From the NCBI RefSeq assembly GCF_030159895.1, contig NZ_BSNI01000002.1, positions 746,039-810,038 on the forward strand: 64,000 bases of DNA, read 5' to 3'. The first letter of the stretch is position 1. Each line of letters opens with the position of its first letter. Origin of the DNA: Maritalea porphyrae. Its GTDB lineage: Bacteria; Pseudomonadota; Alphaproteobacteria; Rhizobiales; Devosiaceae. Below, piece after piece: positions 25,519 to 35,384 of this stretch. Both the position numbers and the translations under genes were made by a program. The notes beneath the pieces were generated by a model. That model was given only the letters and a program-made list of their open reading frames with translations, had not been told where the DNA came from and made no database searches.

Positions 25519-26010
25519 CTAACTCCCTGAACCAAAGGTCGCGGTGACCCGACCGTTGTCCGTGCCAGTGCCCTCAAAGCGTGTGGTGTCATTGTTGAGA
25601 TCAATCACCATCTCTTGGCTGTTAATTACATCGCTGCTGCCCTCTTGAGTGGCAGACACATTGCCGAGCAAAGTGAGCAGACGTGTTTTGGGATCGTAGA
25701 CCCCACGATCTGAAATCGCTTTTTGTGTGCCAAATTCCACGCGGATGCGGCCATCCGCAGTTATCTTGATAAGATCAGAGGGGCCACCTTCGCCATAATA
25801 GGCGACAACGCGCGGTGCCCAAAGTTGAAATGTCTCTTGGTGCGCATAGACATTCCCAGTAAAGGTTCCGGTTTGTGCTTGCTGATCAATTTCAAACAAA
25901 TCGGCGGTGATATTGACCGCGCCGCCAACCTCGGCATTTACGGTGCCAACAAGTCCACACAAAGTAACAAATAGTGCCAAAACGATGTTACGCATAAAAC
26001 CAGTCCACAT
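25519..26010 (-). CDS. lptA: LPS transport periplasmic protein LptA
   Basis: A 163-residue protein with a signal peptide (about 1-26, ending VNA) and an OstA/LptA beta-jellyroll: VNITADLFEIDQQAQTGTFTGNVYAHQ is the typical first repeat. It bridges LptC and LptD across the periplasm. Its start overlaps the lptC stop by one base, showing coupling. Confidence 0.9.
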   Translation of the reverse strand: MWTGFMRNIVLALFVTLCGLVGTVNAEVGGAVNITADLFEIDQQAQTGTFTGNVYAHQETFQLWAPRVVAYYGEGGPSDLIKITADGRIRVEFGTQKAISDRGVYDPKTRLLTLLGNVSATQEGSSDVINSQEMVIDLNNDTTRFEGTGTDNGRVTATFGSGS

Positions 26011-26660
26011 TAATTGTGCGCCTCTTCAACTGTTTCAGGAGCCAACACAAGTGTTGCTTTGGTAAACTCCCATTTGCCGCGCGCACTGTCATACTTCATT
26101 GTGGCAGCATCAAGTGTTGTGCCGTCAATAAACTCAAATTTCACCCCGTCTTCGCCGGTAAAACGTTGTTCGCTCAGATAAATCACACCATTGCCGATGG
26201 TGCCCTTATCTCCCTTGGAAGACGTGAGATAAATAGTTGAAAACAATTCAAGTGTTTCATCTATAAAACTATAGCGCCCGTCGTCTGAAATCGCCTTGGC
26301 TGTTGTGCCGTCAACGAAAAACAAGTCACCGACCAAATCTACCAAATCCACAATGTCTTGATTTGCAAGTCCAGTTTCTGCGCTATGTGCCGAAACGCGA
26401 TAGCGCCCACCATCGCTCAGTGTGCCTTTGGCGCGCGGTGCATCAATGACCAACCTGTCGCTGGAAATGCGGATGGCGTCAAATTGCGCGGCCGGGAACA
26501 GTGAACTGATAATGAGTGGCAAAACCAAATAGGCAAAAAGCCCAAGGCCTGCAAGCGGCACCGCGAAACGCAACAGCTGGATGACCCGCCGCCGCATGCC
26601 GATATGCTTAAAAGTACGGTCTAGATCGCGATCCGCGCTAATGGATTTCAGCTCTGCCAT
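26010..26660 (-). CDS. lptC: LPS export protein LptC
   Basis: A 216-residue single-TM protein (cytoplasmic tail 1-28, TM about 30-55 with LAGLGLFAYLVLPLIISSLF) followed by a periplasmic jellyroll with the D-G-x-Y repeats of LptC (SDGGRYRVSAHSAETG, SDDGRYSFIDET). It hands LPS to LptA. Sequence similarity in this family is low; context makes the call firm. Confidence 0.88.
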   Translation of the reverse strand: MAELKSISADRDLDRTFKHIGMRRRVIQLLRFAVPLAGLGLFAYLVLPLIISSLFPAAQFDAIRISSDRLVIDAPRAKGTLSDGGRYRVSAHSAETGLANQDIVDLVDLVGDLFFVDGTTAKAISDDGRYSFIDETLELFSTIYLTSSKGDKGTIGNGVIYLSEQRFTGEDGVKFEFIDGTTLDAATMKYDSARGKWEFTKATLVLAPETVEEAHN

Positions 26661-26683
26661 TACACCGCCAATTGGTTTTCAGC

Positions 26684-27298
26684 TTAGCTATGCGCGAAAA
26701 TGTCTGTTTCCGGCCAGCCAGCCAAATCAAGCTGCACACGTGTGGGCAAAAAGTCAAAACAAGACTGTGCCATTTCCATGCGGCCCTCGCGTTTTAACAT
26801 CCGATCAAGGTGACGACGCAAATCGTGCAAATATAAAACATCGCTTGCCGCGTATTCTAGTTGCGCGTTGCTGAGTTGATCAGCCCCCCAATCCGAGCTT
26901 TGTTGCTGTTTGGACATGTCGACGCCCAACAATTCGCGCGACAAGTCCTTCAAACCGTGCCGATCCGTGTAAGTGCGAACCAATTTCGAAGCAATTTTGG
27001 TGCAATAGGATGGGGTCGTCATGGTGCCAAAGGCATTGTAAAGCGCCGCCACATCAAAGCGGGCAAAGTGGAAGAGCTTGGTGCGTTCGGTATCGGCCAA
27101 CAATTTCTGCAAATTCGGTGCTTCGGTCTGTCCCTGTTCAATGCGCACAACGTCCGCAGTGCCATCACCAGGTGAAAGCTGCACAACACACAAACGGTCG
27201 CGCAATGGGTTCAGCCCCATTGTTTCGGTGTCAATTGCCACTTGGCGTCCATAATTATCAAGATTTGGAAGGTCGCCGACATGTTGCCGAATGGTCAT
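26684..27298 (-). CDS. rnd: Ribonuclease D-like 3'-5' exonuclease
   Basis: 204 residues, a single DEDDy exonuclease domain without the HRDC domains of E. coli RNase D. Exo I is AIDTETMGL, Exo II FHFARFDVAAL, Exo III YAASDVLYLHDL with the catalytic Tyr and Asp. This short form is common in alphaproteobacteria just upstream of lptC. It should trim structured RNA 3' ends with two Mg2+. Substrates are unknown. Confidence 0.9.
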   Translation of the reverse strand: MTIRQHVGDLPNLDNYGRQVAIDTETMGLNPLRDRLCVVQLSPGDGTADVVRIEQGQTEAPNLQKLLADTERTKLFHFARFDVAALYNAFGTMTTPSYCTKIASKLVRTYTDRHGLKDLSRELLGVDMSKQQQSSDWGADQLSNAQLEYAASDVLYLHDLRRHLDRMLKREGRMEMAQSCFDFLPTRVQLDLAGWPETDIFAHS

Positions 27299-27529
27299 TG
27301 GGTCACCTTTTAAGTGTTGTTGATTGTTAGATACTTTTTACCTGAAAGCGGGCAGATTGAAACCGTATAAATTGACTCTCGCTGGCTTTATTGTCCTAAA
27401 TGGTAGAACAAAGCGTTCATATCGTTTACGCAATTGCAATGAGTTAAGATTTTGTTATGGTTTTGCACCAAGGGCCACGCAAAGACAAAAGTGGTTCTAT
27501 TGATAGGGCAAAAGGGGAATTAAATCAGT

Positions 27530-27955
27530 ATGCTCAAAGAGTTTAAAGCGTTTGCCATGAAGGGCAACATGGTCGATTTGGCCGTAGGTGTAATTATTGG
27601 CGCGGCCTTCGGTGCAATTGTTGGTTCGCTCGTTGATGACGTGTTTATGCCGGTAATTGGCTTGCTTATCGGCGGTGTCGATTTCTCAAACATGTTCATT
27701 GTTCTTAAAGACGAAGCCGCAGGTTCGTACGCGACCTTGGCTGCAGCGCAAGAAGCAGGCGCAGTTACGATGAATATTGGCTTGTTCATCAATGCTGTCG
27801 TGAAATTCTTGATCGTTGCCTTTGCCATCTTCCTTGTGGTGAAGGGCATCAACTCAATGAAAAAGAAGGAAGAAGAAGCGCCAAAGGCGCCGCCAGCACC
27901 TTCAAAAGAAGAAGTTCTATTGGGTGAAATTCGCGACCTATTGGCTAAAAAATAA
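27530..27955 (+). CDS. mscL: Large-conductance mechanosensitive channel MscL
   Basis: 141 residues. The N-terminal amphipathic helix ([19 protein letters not shown]) leads to TM1 ([23 protein letters not shown]), a periplasmic loop, TM2 (about 85-105) and a charged cytoplasmic bundle helix ending [11 protein letters not shown]. It opens under membrane tension to release solutes in hypo-osmotic shock. It is monocistronic with its own terminator. Confidence 0.96.
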   Translation: MLKEFKAFAMKGNMVDLAVGVIIGAAFGAIVGSLVDDVFMPVIGLLIGGVDFSNMFIVLKDEAAGSYATLAAAQEAGAVTMNIGLFINAVVKFLIVAFAIFLVVKGINSMKKKEEEAPKAPPAPSKEEVLLGEIRDLLAKK

Positions 27956-27981
27956 GTCGCTAAGCATATCCATGCAGTGAG

Positions 27982-28006
27982 GGGGTCGGTTCTGCCGGCC
28001 CCTTTT
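27982..28006 (+). terminator. Terminator of mscL
   Basis: GGGGTCGG/CCGGCCCC stem (one G-U) with loop TTCTG, followed by TTTT. It also separates mscL from the convergent dehydrogenase gene. Confidence 0.85.
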
Positions 28007-28035
28007 CTGTAGGTTTTCTCGCACTAGATTTGCGA

Positions 28036-29076
28036 CTAAGCGCTGGCCAAAATATTGTCGACAAATTGATCGGCAATCTTGTGCGGTAGCACATTGTTCG
28101 CGGTTGCTTCACTCAGGATTTGATCCGTGGTGGTTGCCAAGCGTTCCACTTTTTCGTTCACCCAGGCTTGATCGGATATTTTCAATATCTCCGCCGCAAC
28201 GTTAATGATCCCTCCGCCATTCACCACATAGTCTGGCGCATAGAGTATGCCTTTGTCAGCGAGTAGTTGGCCGCAATCAGCATCCGCCAATTGGTTGTTG
28301 GCGGCACCTGCAACCACTTTTGCCTTAAGCTGGGAGATTGAGTTAGCAGAAACGCTGCCACCCATCGCGCATGGTGCAAAAATGTCAGCCTCCACCGCAT
28401 AAATCGCGTCAGGTGCAACTATTGTTGCATCAAATCGTGATTTGGCCTCTTCAATGGCTTTTTGATTGATGTCGGTCGCAATAATCTTTGCGCCTGCATT
28501 AGCCAGAAATTCGCAAAGGTACATGCCCACATGACCAAGGCCCTGCACGGCGATGGTCTTGCCCTTCAAATCAGCTGAACCCAGCCCATATTTCGCTGCA
28601 ACTTGCATGCATAAATATACGCCACGGGCGGTGACGGGAGATGGGTCGCCGCTGCCAAATGGACCTTCGGAAAGGCCCGCCGCATAGGAAGTGAATTTCG
28701 CCGCTTCAGCAATATCTTCAACTGAGATGCCAACATCTTCTGCAGTATAGTACCGCCCTTCAAGTGCGTTGACGAACTTACCGAAGGCTTGCATGAGTTC
28801 GGGCGTTTTGTCTTTGTGAGGATCCGCAATGATAACGGATTTGCCGCCACCAAGTGGCAGGCTGGCCGCGGCATTTTTGTAAGTCATGCCTTTGGCAAGG
28901 TTCAACGCATCGGTTTTTGCTTCTTCAACGGTGCCATATTTATACATCCGGCAGCCGCCTGCGGCGGGCCCAAGTTTGGTAGAGTGAATGGCAATAATAG
29001 ATTTTAGGCCACTATTCTCATCGCTTGCATAAACCACGCGTTCGTAGCCGGGTGCGTCCAGCTCTTCAATATTCAT
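28036..29076 (-). CDS. Leucine dehydrogenase-like Glu/Leu/Phe/Val dehydrogenase
   Basis: A 346-residue NAD(P)+-dependent amino-acid dehydrogenase. Active-site Lys67 (GMTYKNA) and Lys79 (PLGGGKSVI) lie where Bacillus leucine dehydrogenase has Lys68 and Lys80. The Rossmann fold starts at VQGLGHVGMYL (about 182). It oxidatively deaminates branched-chain or related amino acids to keto acids and ammonia; its length fits the leucine/valine subgroup rather than glutamate dehydrogenase (about 410-450). Exact substrate is not readable. It stands alone. Confidence 0.9.
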   Translation of the reverse strand: MNIEELDAPGYERVVYASDENSGLKSIIAIHSTKLGPAAGGCRMYKYGTVEEAKTDALNLAKGMTYKNAAASLPLGGGKSVIIADPHKDKTPELMQAFGKFVNALEGRYYTAEDVGISVEDIAEAAKFTSYAAGLSEGPFGSGDPSPVTARGVYLCMQVAAKYGLGSADLKGKTIAVQGLGHVGMYLCEFLANAGAKIIATDINQKAIEEAKSRFDATIVAPDAIYAVEADIFAPCAMGGSVSANSISQLKAKVVAGAANNQLADADCGQLLADKGILYAPDYVVNGGGIINVAAEILKISDQAWVNEKVERLATTTDQILSEATANNVLPHKIADQFVDNILASA

Positions 29077-29374
29077 AACCCTAGGTCCTCAGAATGAAGA
29101 TTTTTTTGTTTTTTCTTGCTGTTTTGGCGTGACACTTTGCGATCGTCAACAGCGCTGGGGTAAAACAGGCAAATATATATAGACATATTCGACGAAGGTC
29201 GTAGCAATGCCGTGTATTTTTGCTCAACCTAGATGGCCGACTGTGCGCGTTCTCGATTACATATTCGGATACTTGCAGAACAAGCGCTTGAATTTCTCTT
29301 TCTAACCGCGTAACTGTCTTGCCTATATTAGTTTTACTCTACACTTGCCCCTTGGGCTGCAGGACATTTTGTGA

Positions 29375-30169
29375 ATGAAAGACCTTGTTCTTAGTCTTTG
29401 GGCTTATCGCCATTTTTTGATGAATTCGATCTGGAATGATTTTAAGTCACGTTTTGTACGCTCAAGATTGGGTGCCGCTTGGATTGTGTTTCAGCCGCTG
29501 TCGCAGGTGCTCATATATGCTTTCATTCTGAGTAATCTGCTATCTGCCAAAGTTCCAGGCATTAGCAATACCTACGGCTATGCGATCTACTTGATGTCTG
29601 GACTGTTGGCCTGGAACCTTTTCTCTGAAGTGCTGGATCGTTGCATCAAAGTTTTCGTTGCAAACGCAAACGCCATCAAAAAAGTGAACTTCCCGCGTGT
29701 AACCCTCCCAATTATCGAGGTTGGTGCCGCGGTCACCAATAACCTGATTTTGTTTGCAGTTATGATCGTCATCTTTTTTGTACTGGGGCACCCACCGGGC
29801 TGGTCGTTTTTGCTAATATTGTTGATGATCCCAATCATTGCCATGTTTGCCATGGGGTTGGGCATATTCTTGGGCGTGGTAAATGTTTTTATTCGCGACG
29901 TAGAGCAAGTCACGCCGATTGTTCTGCAGGTGTTGTTTTGGCTTACGCCAATCGTTTACCCCGCCAACATCATTCCAGAAAAGTTCATGCAATGGATGCG
30001 GTTGAACCCGGTTTACCAGTTCGTCGATTTCTATCATCAAGTCATTGTTCAGTCATTGGTTCCCTCATTTGCGGGCGTTCTTCTGGTTGCGGCCATGGGG
30101 GTAGCGTTTAGCCTGTTTGCGCTGGTTGTTTTCAGACGCGCAGGTCCAGACATGGTGGATGTCTTATGA
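29375..30169 (+). CDS. wzm: Polysaccharide ABC exporter permease (Wzm-type)
   Basis: A 264-residue ABC-2 membrane protein with six hydrophobic segments and the family motifs LGAAWIVFQPLSQVLIYAFILS near the N-terminus and QVLFWLTPIVYP late in the protein. It moves undecaprenol-linked O-antigen or capsule-like glycan across the inner membrane with the Wzt ATPase. Its stop overlaps the wzt start by 4 bp. It is the first gene of a four-gene plus-strand operon. Confidence 0.92.
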   Translation: MKDLVLSLWAYRHFLMNSIWNDFKSRFVRSRLGAAWIVFQPLSQVLIYAFILSNLLSAKVPGISNTYGYAIYLMSGLLAWNLFSEVLDRCIKVFVANANAIKKVNFPRVTLPIIEVGAAVTNNLILFAVMIVIFFVLGHPPGWSFLLILLMIPIIAMFAMGLGIFLGVVNVFIRDVEQVTPIVLQVLFWLTPIVYPANIIPEKFMQWMRLNPVYQFVDFYHQVIVQSLVPSFAGVLLVAAMGVAFSLFALVVFRRAGPDMVDVL

Positions 30170-31404
30170 GCATAATCTCGGTTCAAAACATCACTAAGTC
30201 TTTCAAGACTTACAAATCTGAGTGGCACCGCGTGCTTGGCTGGATGGGTGTTCATGTGGCGCCGCTCATTGAAAAGACTATTCTTGAAGATATCAGCTTT
30301 GAGGTAGAGCCCAGACAAGCCATTGGATTGATCGGACAGAATGGCGCTGGGAAATCGACACTTCTCAAAATCATATCCGGCACCATGCAGGCAAATGCAG
30401 GATCCGTTTCGCTGAACGGTCGCGTGTCAGCGCTTTTGGAGCTTGGTATGGGGTTTAACCCCGATATGACCGGACGCGCCAATGTGTGGAATACGGCTGG
30501 TCTGATGGGGTTTGACAAAGACCAAATTGAAAATGTGATGGCTGATATTGAAGCATTTGCCGAAATCGGTAGCTATTTTGATGAGCCTATCCGCACCTAC
30601 TCAAGCGGCATGCAAGTGAGGCTGGCGTTTTCGGTTGCCACGGCGTTTCGGCCCGACATCCTGATTGTTGATGAAGCTTTGTCGGTTGGCGATGCCTATT
30701 TTCAGCACAAGAGCTTTGCGCGCATCCGTGAGTTTCAGGAGCAAGGCACAACGCTTCTGTTGGTCTCTCATGATCGGGCGTCGGTCGCATCTCTTTGTGA
30801 TCGAGCACTCCTGATCCACGAAGGCCGAGTGGCCAAGGATGGTGACCCCGAAGAAGTGCTCGATTTCTACAATGCATTGGTTGCCGCGCGCGAGGGCAGC
30901 AAGCTGGAGCAAATCAAGGGAGAAGATGGACGAGTGCGGACGATCTCAGGCACGGGCGAAGCCACAATAGAAAACATTCAACTGGTTGACGAAAACGATG
31001 ATGATGCCGAAAGCCTGTTGGTCGGTGACAAAGCCGCGATCATCATTGATGTTGCAGTGAAGCAGCCAATTCCAGAACTTGTTGTGGGCTATATGATCAA
31101 AGATCGGCTCGGGCGGGCGGTTTTCGGAACGAATTCATTCCACACAAAACAGATTTTGACCGACTTGAAGGCCGGTGAATCCTATCGATATAAATTTGAA
31201 TTTGATGTTGAAATTGGCCACGGCAACTATTCAATCCAAGTGGCATTGCATCAATCAGATAGCCACATCACCAAAAACTATGAGTGGCGCGACCTTGCGC
31301 TGACTTTCACCGTGGCAAATACCAAATATGCGCTTTTTGAAGGCACCAGTTGGATTCCGCCAAAACTGTCAATTGAGCCGCTTAAGGTCAAGGAAACCAA
31401 CTAG
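30166..31404 (+). CDS. wzt: Polysaccharide ABC exporter ATPase (Wzt-type) with C-terminal carbohydrate-binding domain
   Basis: 412 residues. The N-terminal ABC domain (about 1-235) has Walker A GQNGAGKST, the signature YSSGMQVRLAF typical of Wzt/KpsT/TagH, Walker B ILIVDEALSVGD and the switch LVSHDR. The C-terminal ~150 residues form a beta-rich Wzt-type domain (GTGEATIENIQLVDENDDD onward) that in related systems recognises the finished, capped polymer. So the exporter likely handles a polymer with a modified non-reducing end, made in the cytoplasm. Confidence 0.92.
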   Translation: MSIISVQNITKSFKTYKSEWHRVLGWMGVHVAPLIEKTILEDISFEVEPRQAIGLIGQNGAGKSTLLKIISGTMQANAGSVSLNGRVSALLELGMGFNPDMTGRANVWNTAGLMGFDKDQIENVMADIEAFAEIGSYFDEPIRTYSSGMQVRLAFSVATAFRPDILIVDEALSVGDAYFQHKSFARIREFQEQGTTLLLVSHDRASVASLCDRALLIHEGRVAKDGDPEEVLDFYNALVAAREGSKLEQIKGEDGRVRTISGTGEATIENIQLVDENDDDAESLLVGDKAAIIIDVAVKQPIPELVVGYMIKDRLGRAVFGTNSFHTKQILTDLKAGESYRYKFEFDVEIGHGNYSIQVALHQSDSHITKNYEWRDLALTFTVANTKYALFEGTSWIPPKLSIEPLKVKETN

Positions 31405-31688
31405 TGTCCGCGTTCATTTCCAAGCTTATTCTTCACGCCAAAATCATCATTGTGAAACTCATTCGGATCGTTGGACGTTTCGTCAATAAGCACCCTTCCT
31501 TGAGGCGCTTCATTGTCGCGGTGTTGGCTAAAACGCCATACATTAGCCGTCGGTTGCGACGCATCATGGCTAACCCGCAGTTGGATTTGAATGCAGATTA
31601 CCAATTAGCAACTTGGCAGCTCACCCCCCGGGCGAGCCAGCTGCGCGAAAGATACTTAGCCCTCAAAAGCTCAAAAGATAAGACCTAA
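31404..31688 (+). CDS. Small basic protein of unknown function in the polysaccharide operon
   Basis: A 94-residue protein with a GTG start sharing one base with the wzt stop and ending 2 bp before the next gene, so it is packed within the operon. It has an N-terminal hydrophobic/basic amphipathic stretch (ISKLILHAKIIIVKLIRIVG), then many Arg residues, and ends KSSKDKT. I do not recognise the family. A peripheral membrane or scaffold role beside Wzm/Wzt and the glycosyltransferase is possible, but nothing in the sequence proves it. Confidence 0.6.
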   Translation: MSAFISKLILHAKIIIVKLIRIVGRFVNKHPSLRRFIVAVLAKTPYISRRLRRIMANPQLDLNADYQLATWQLTPRASQLRERYLALKSSKDKT

Positions 31689-31690
31689 TT

Positions 31691-34600
31691 ATGTTGCGTA
31701 TACTGATTGATCTACAAGCGTGCCAAACACAAAGCCGACTACGCGGTATGGGCCGATATGCGCGCGAGCTGACCAAATGCTTGATTGAGCTATGTGGGCA
31801 AAAACATGATGTGCATCTAATCGCCAATGGAGCGCTAAAGGCCAGTCTCGTTGAAATCATTAATGATTTTGGTGATCGAGTCGGGCCGGAAAAGCTGCAT
31901 GTTACTCATCTGCCATCAGAAATTGAACTGAATCAGCCAGCCAACCATTCCCGCTCACGCGCAGCAGCACTGGTGTGGGAGGCTCAAATTGAGGCCATCG
32001 CGCCAGACGTTGTGTTCTGTCCTAGCTTTTTTGAAGGGTTTAGCGACGACGCTGTAACCAGCTTGGGTGTGTTTGCAACAGTGCCATTTGTGGTGACCAT
32101 CCATGACTTGATTCCACTGATAAATGCCCCTCGTTATCTGGATCCACACCCAGATTTCAAAACGGTATATTTGGAGAAGATCGAGACTTTAAAATTGGCT
32201 GATGCTCTAATTGCTATTTCGGAATCTGCGCGGGGTGAAGCGATTGAGTATTTGGGATTCGATCCGGATAAAATTGTCAATGCGTCTGAGGCTGCAGACG
32301 ACGCATTTCAACCGCGACATTTTGATGAAACTGAGCGCGCGCAAATGCTTGAACGTTTCGGGGTGCATGACAAATTTGTATTCTATACGGGTGGCGCGGA
32401 CCCGCGCAAAAACCTCCTGCGGTTGGTCGATGGGTTCGCAGCGCTAGATGCCGATGTCAAAAACACACACCAACTGGTGCTGGCTGGCAGTATGCCGGAT
32501 TTTGAGGTGAATGAAATAAAGGCTCGTGCAGTCAAGCGCGGCGTTTTGGATCGGTTGGTGTTTACCAGTTACATCAGTGATGATGATCTCATTTCCCTAT
32601 TTAGCTTGGCTGAGGTTTTCGTGTTTCCCTCAATGCATGAGGGATTTGGACTGCCGCCTCTCGAGGCAATGCAATGTGGTACAGCGGCGATCGGTTCGGA
32701 CTGTTCGAGCATACCTGAGGTGATTGGAAACCCAGAGGCACTATTTGATCCCCACAACACAGAGTCGATTTCGACGCTGCTCAATAAAGTGCTGACAGAT
32801 CCGGCATTTAAGAAACAGCTTGCAACGCAAGGCTTTGAACGCGCCAAGACCTTTAGCTGGATGCGTTCGGCTGAATTGATACTTGAGCAATTGGAGCGGT
32901 TCGCAAAAGCTCGGTCTCAAAGCATTGAGCAGAAAAATGTGCGTGCGCATCTCGATCAGGTCGAGGAAAGGTTTCTGCGCGCGCTGCATGGTGCGCAAGA
33001 GGATGACAAACTCAATGAGCTTGAAGAGAACTCGATTTTACAGAATTGGGCGGACAATCGTACCGCACTAGAACGCGCATTTGCACAAAGTGGCGCGAGC
33101 GGCAACAGCTGGCGAATGGAAGGGCCATTTGATTCAAGCTACAGTCTTGCGTCTGTAAATAGAGAACTTGCAATCGCGCTTGAGCAGTCCGGACAAGAAG
33201 TTGCACTTTGGTCGTCAGAGGGGCCCGGCGATTTTGATCCTGATCCAGATTTTCTCTCAGCCAATCCATCCATTAACAAGCTCTATCAGCGGGCTCGCGA
33301 TGAGCGAGCAAGGACGCAACCTGAGACTTTGTCGCGCAATATGTATCCGCCCCGCGTTACAGATATTGATCATCCTAATGCTGCGTTGCACAACTACGCC
33401 TGGGAAGAGACGGCAATGCCAAATGCATTTGCCCAATCGTTTAACGAGTATTTGCGATTTATTACGGTCACGTCGCAACACTGCAAAAAAACACTGATCG
33501 ACAATGGCGTTGACCTACCGATTGCTGTTGTGGGGAATGGCGTCGATCACTGGGACAGAATTGTCGCTGATGCCAACTACATCGCGCCGGGTAAAACAAC
33601 CAAAATCTTGCACGTTTCATCCTGTTTTCCACGCAAAGGAGCAGACGTTTTACTCACTGCGTTCGGCAAAGCGTTCAGTAAAACAGATGATGTGTCTTTG
33701 ATCATCAAGACTTTTGAAAACCCGCATAATCATATCGCCGAGCAACTGGAGCGCTTGCGAAACAGCGAACCAGGTTTCCCTCACGTCGAAATCATTTTTG
33801 ATGATATGAGCGATGCACAGCTGAAGTCGCTGTACGAACAAAGTGACATTTTGGTTGCGCCAAGTCGGGCTGAAGGGTTTGGCTTGCCGATCGCCGAAGC
33901 GATGCTGTCAGGTCTACGTGTTATAGCGACAGGGTGGAGCGGCCAATTGGACTTTTGTAACGTTCAGAATAGTCAGCTCGTCGACTATTCATTTGCACGT
34001 GCAGATACTCATGAAGACATCTTTGATAGCGTTTGGGCAGAGCCTGATGCCGATCACCTTGCAAGGCTAATGAGAGAGGCTTGCGCAAATCATCTAGGTC
34101 CAACCCAAAAACAAGAACGAGCGAATGAGTTGCGCCGGCAGTTTGACTGGTCAGAGGTTGCCAAACGTAACATTGTCGCCGCGCATGAATCCGCAACATC
34201 GTCCCTGCCCAAGATTGGCTGGATTACGACCTTTCGTAAGCGATGTGGTATTGCCACCTATTCGGCGCATTTGCTCGCCCAATTCGATCTGCCGGTCGCA
34301 ATTTTGGCGGACGATCAAGCCAAAGTGGAACGTGAAGATAAATACAGTGTTGTACCCTGTTGGGTAGAAGGCGGACCAGATGATTTGAGCACTCTTTGCA
34401 AGGAGATCCGAGAGCGGAAATTGGATGTTATCCATTTGCAATTCAATTACGGGTTCTTTGATTTTGAACGTCTCAACAAATTCTTGTTGACCCAACATGA
34501 TGAGGGGCGCTCAGTTGTGGTGACGCTCCATTCCACCATTGATCCAGCGCATGATCCCGCAAGAAAACTCGTCCTGTTAAGGGCAGGTTTGGATGTGTGT

Positions 34601-35332
34601 GATCGTTTGCTGGTGCATTCGATCAACGATCTAAATCGTCTCAAGGGCCTTGGGTTGGATCGCAAGGCAACGCTTTTGCCGCACGGCTGTCTGACCATTC
34701 CAAACATTGATAGTGGCGAACATCTCATACTGCCCGCTGGCAATGTCAAACTCACCTTGGCCGCTTATGGATTTTTACTGCCCAACAAAGGGGTTTTGGA
34801 GCTGGTTGAGGCGGTTAAGCTTTTGCGGGACGATGGAGTGAATTGTCATCTGAAACTCGTCAATGCGCGATACCCAGCGAATGTTTCTATGCAACTTGAA
34901 AAGCGTTTGAAGGATCGCGTTTTGGAACTTGAGCTGAATGACTTTGTTGAAATGCATCACGAGTTTCTGACTGATAATGAGAGCTTCCAACTGCTCAAAG
35001 ATGTAGATTTGCTCGTCTATCCCTATCAACAAACAGGCGAATCTGCGAGCGGCGCCGTGCGTTATGGCATAGCGACGGGTAAACCGGTTTTGGTTTCACC
35101 GTCTCCCATTTTTGATGATGTGGCGGACGCAGTGCATTATTTGCCTGGCGCTCGCCCAAAAGACATCGCAGATGGTGTGCGCGAAATTGTGTCGTCATGC
35201 AACAAGAATGACGAGAGTTTCTTTAACAAAGCTAGGGGTGCAAAACGCTGGCGTGAAGCCCACGGCTACCCAACAATCGGTCGACGATTGTCTGGATTAA
35301 TGCGTGCGCTGCATCGAAACAAATCCGGTTAA
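31691..35332 (+). CDS. Three-module family 4 glycosyltransferase (1213 residues)
   Basis: A very large protein made of three GT-B units. Module 1 (about 1-405) starts ILIDLQACQTQSRLRGMGRY and has the retaining-GT4 E-x7-E motif in HEGFGLPPLEAM near 317. Module 2 (about 470-815) has VSSCFPRKGADVLLTAF and RAEGFGLPIAEAM near 728. Module 3 (about 830-1200) begins IGWITTFRKRCGIATYSAHLL and has a weaker motif TGESASGAVRYG near 1117. A charged helical linker joins modules 1 and 2. Multi-domain GT4 enzymes of this kind build mannan-like O-antigen repeats in Wzm/Wzt systems. Sugar specificity cannot be read. No TM segments. Confidence 0.9.
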   Translation: MLRILIDLQACQTQSRLRGMGRYARELTKCLIELCGQKHDVHLIANGALKASLVEIINDFGDRVGPEKLHVTHLPSEIELNQPANHSRSRAAALVWEAQIEAIAPDVVFCPSFFEGFSDDAVTSLGVFATVPFVVTIHDLIPLINAPRYLDPHPDFKTVYLEKIETLKLADALIAISESARGEAIEYLGFDPDKIVNASEAADDAFQPRHFDETERAQMLERFGVHDKFVFYTGGADPRKNLLRLVDGFAALDADVKNTHQLVLAGSMPDFEVNEIKARAVKRGVLDRLVFTSYISDDDLISLFSLAEVFVFPSMHEGFGLPPLEAMQCGTAAIGSDCSSIPEVIGNPEALFDPHNTESISTLLNKVLTDPAFKKQLATQGFERAKTFSWMRSAELILEQLERFAKARSQSIEQKNVRAHLDQVEERFLRALHGAQEDDKLNELEENSILQNWADNRTALERAFAQSGASGNSWRMEGPFDSSYSLASVNRELAIALEQSGQEVALWSSEGPGDFDPDPDFLSANPSINKLYQRARDERARTQPETLSRNMYPPRVTDIDHPNAALHNYAWEETAMPNAFAQSFNEYLRFITVTSQHCKKTLIDNGVDLPIAVVGNGVDHWDRIVADANYIAPGKTTKILHVSSCFPRKGADVLLTAFGKAFSKTDDVSLIIKTFENPHNHIAEQLERLRNSEPGFPHVEIIFDDMSDAQLKSLYEQSDILVAPSRAEGFGLPIAEAMLSGLRVIATGWSGQLDFCNVQNSQLVDYSFARADTHEDIFDSVWAEPDADHLARLMREACANHLGPTQKQERANELRRQFDWSEVAKRNIVAAHESATSSLPKIGWITTFRKRCGIATYSAHLLAQFDLPVAILADDQAKVEREDKYSVVPCWVEGGPDDLSTLCKEIRERKLDVIHLQFNYGFFDFERLNKFLLTQHDEGRSVVVTLHSTIDPAHDPARKLVLLRAGLDVCDRLLVHSINDLNRLKGLGLDRKATLLPHGCLTIPNIDSGEHLILPAGNVKLTLAAYGFLLPNKGVLELVEAVKLLRDDGVNCHLKLVNARYPANVSMQLEKRLKDRVLELELNDFVEMHHEFLTDNESFQLLKDVDLLVYPYQQTGESASGAVRYGIATGKPVLVSPSPIFDDVADAVHYLPGARPKDIADGVREIVSSCNKNDESFFNKARGAKRWREAHGYPTIGRRLSGLMRALHRNKSG

Positions 35333-35360
35333 GGTTCCAGCTGAGCGTTGTTGCAGGTTT

Positions 35361-35384
35361 TGCCTAGGCTGAAACTAGGCCAAA
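35361..35384. terminator. Hairpin at the convergent end of the glycosyltransferase and hypothetical genes
   Basis: GCCTAG and CTAGGC around GCTGAAA, overlapping the last codons of the minus-strand gene. On the minus strand a short T/A tract follows. Weak candidate for a shared terminator. Confidence 0.4.
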
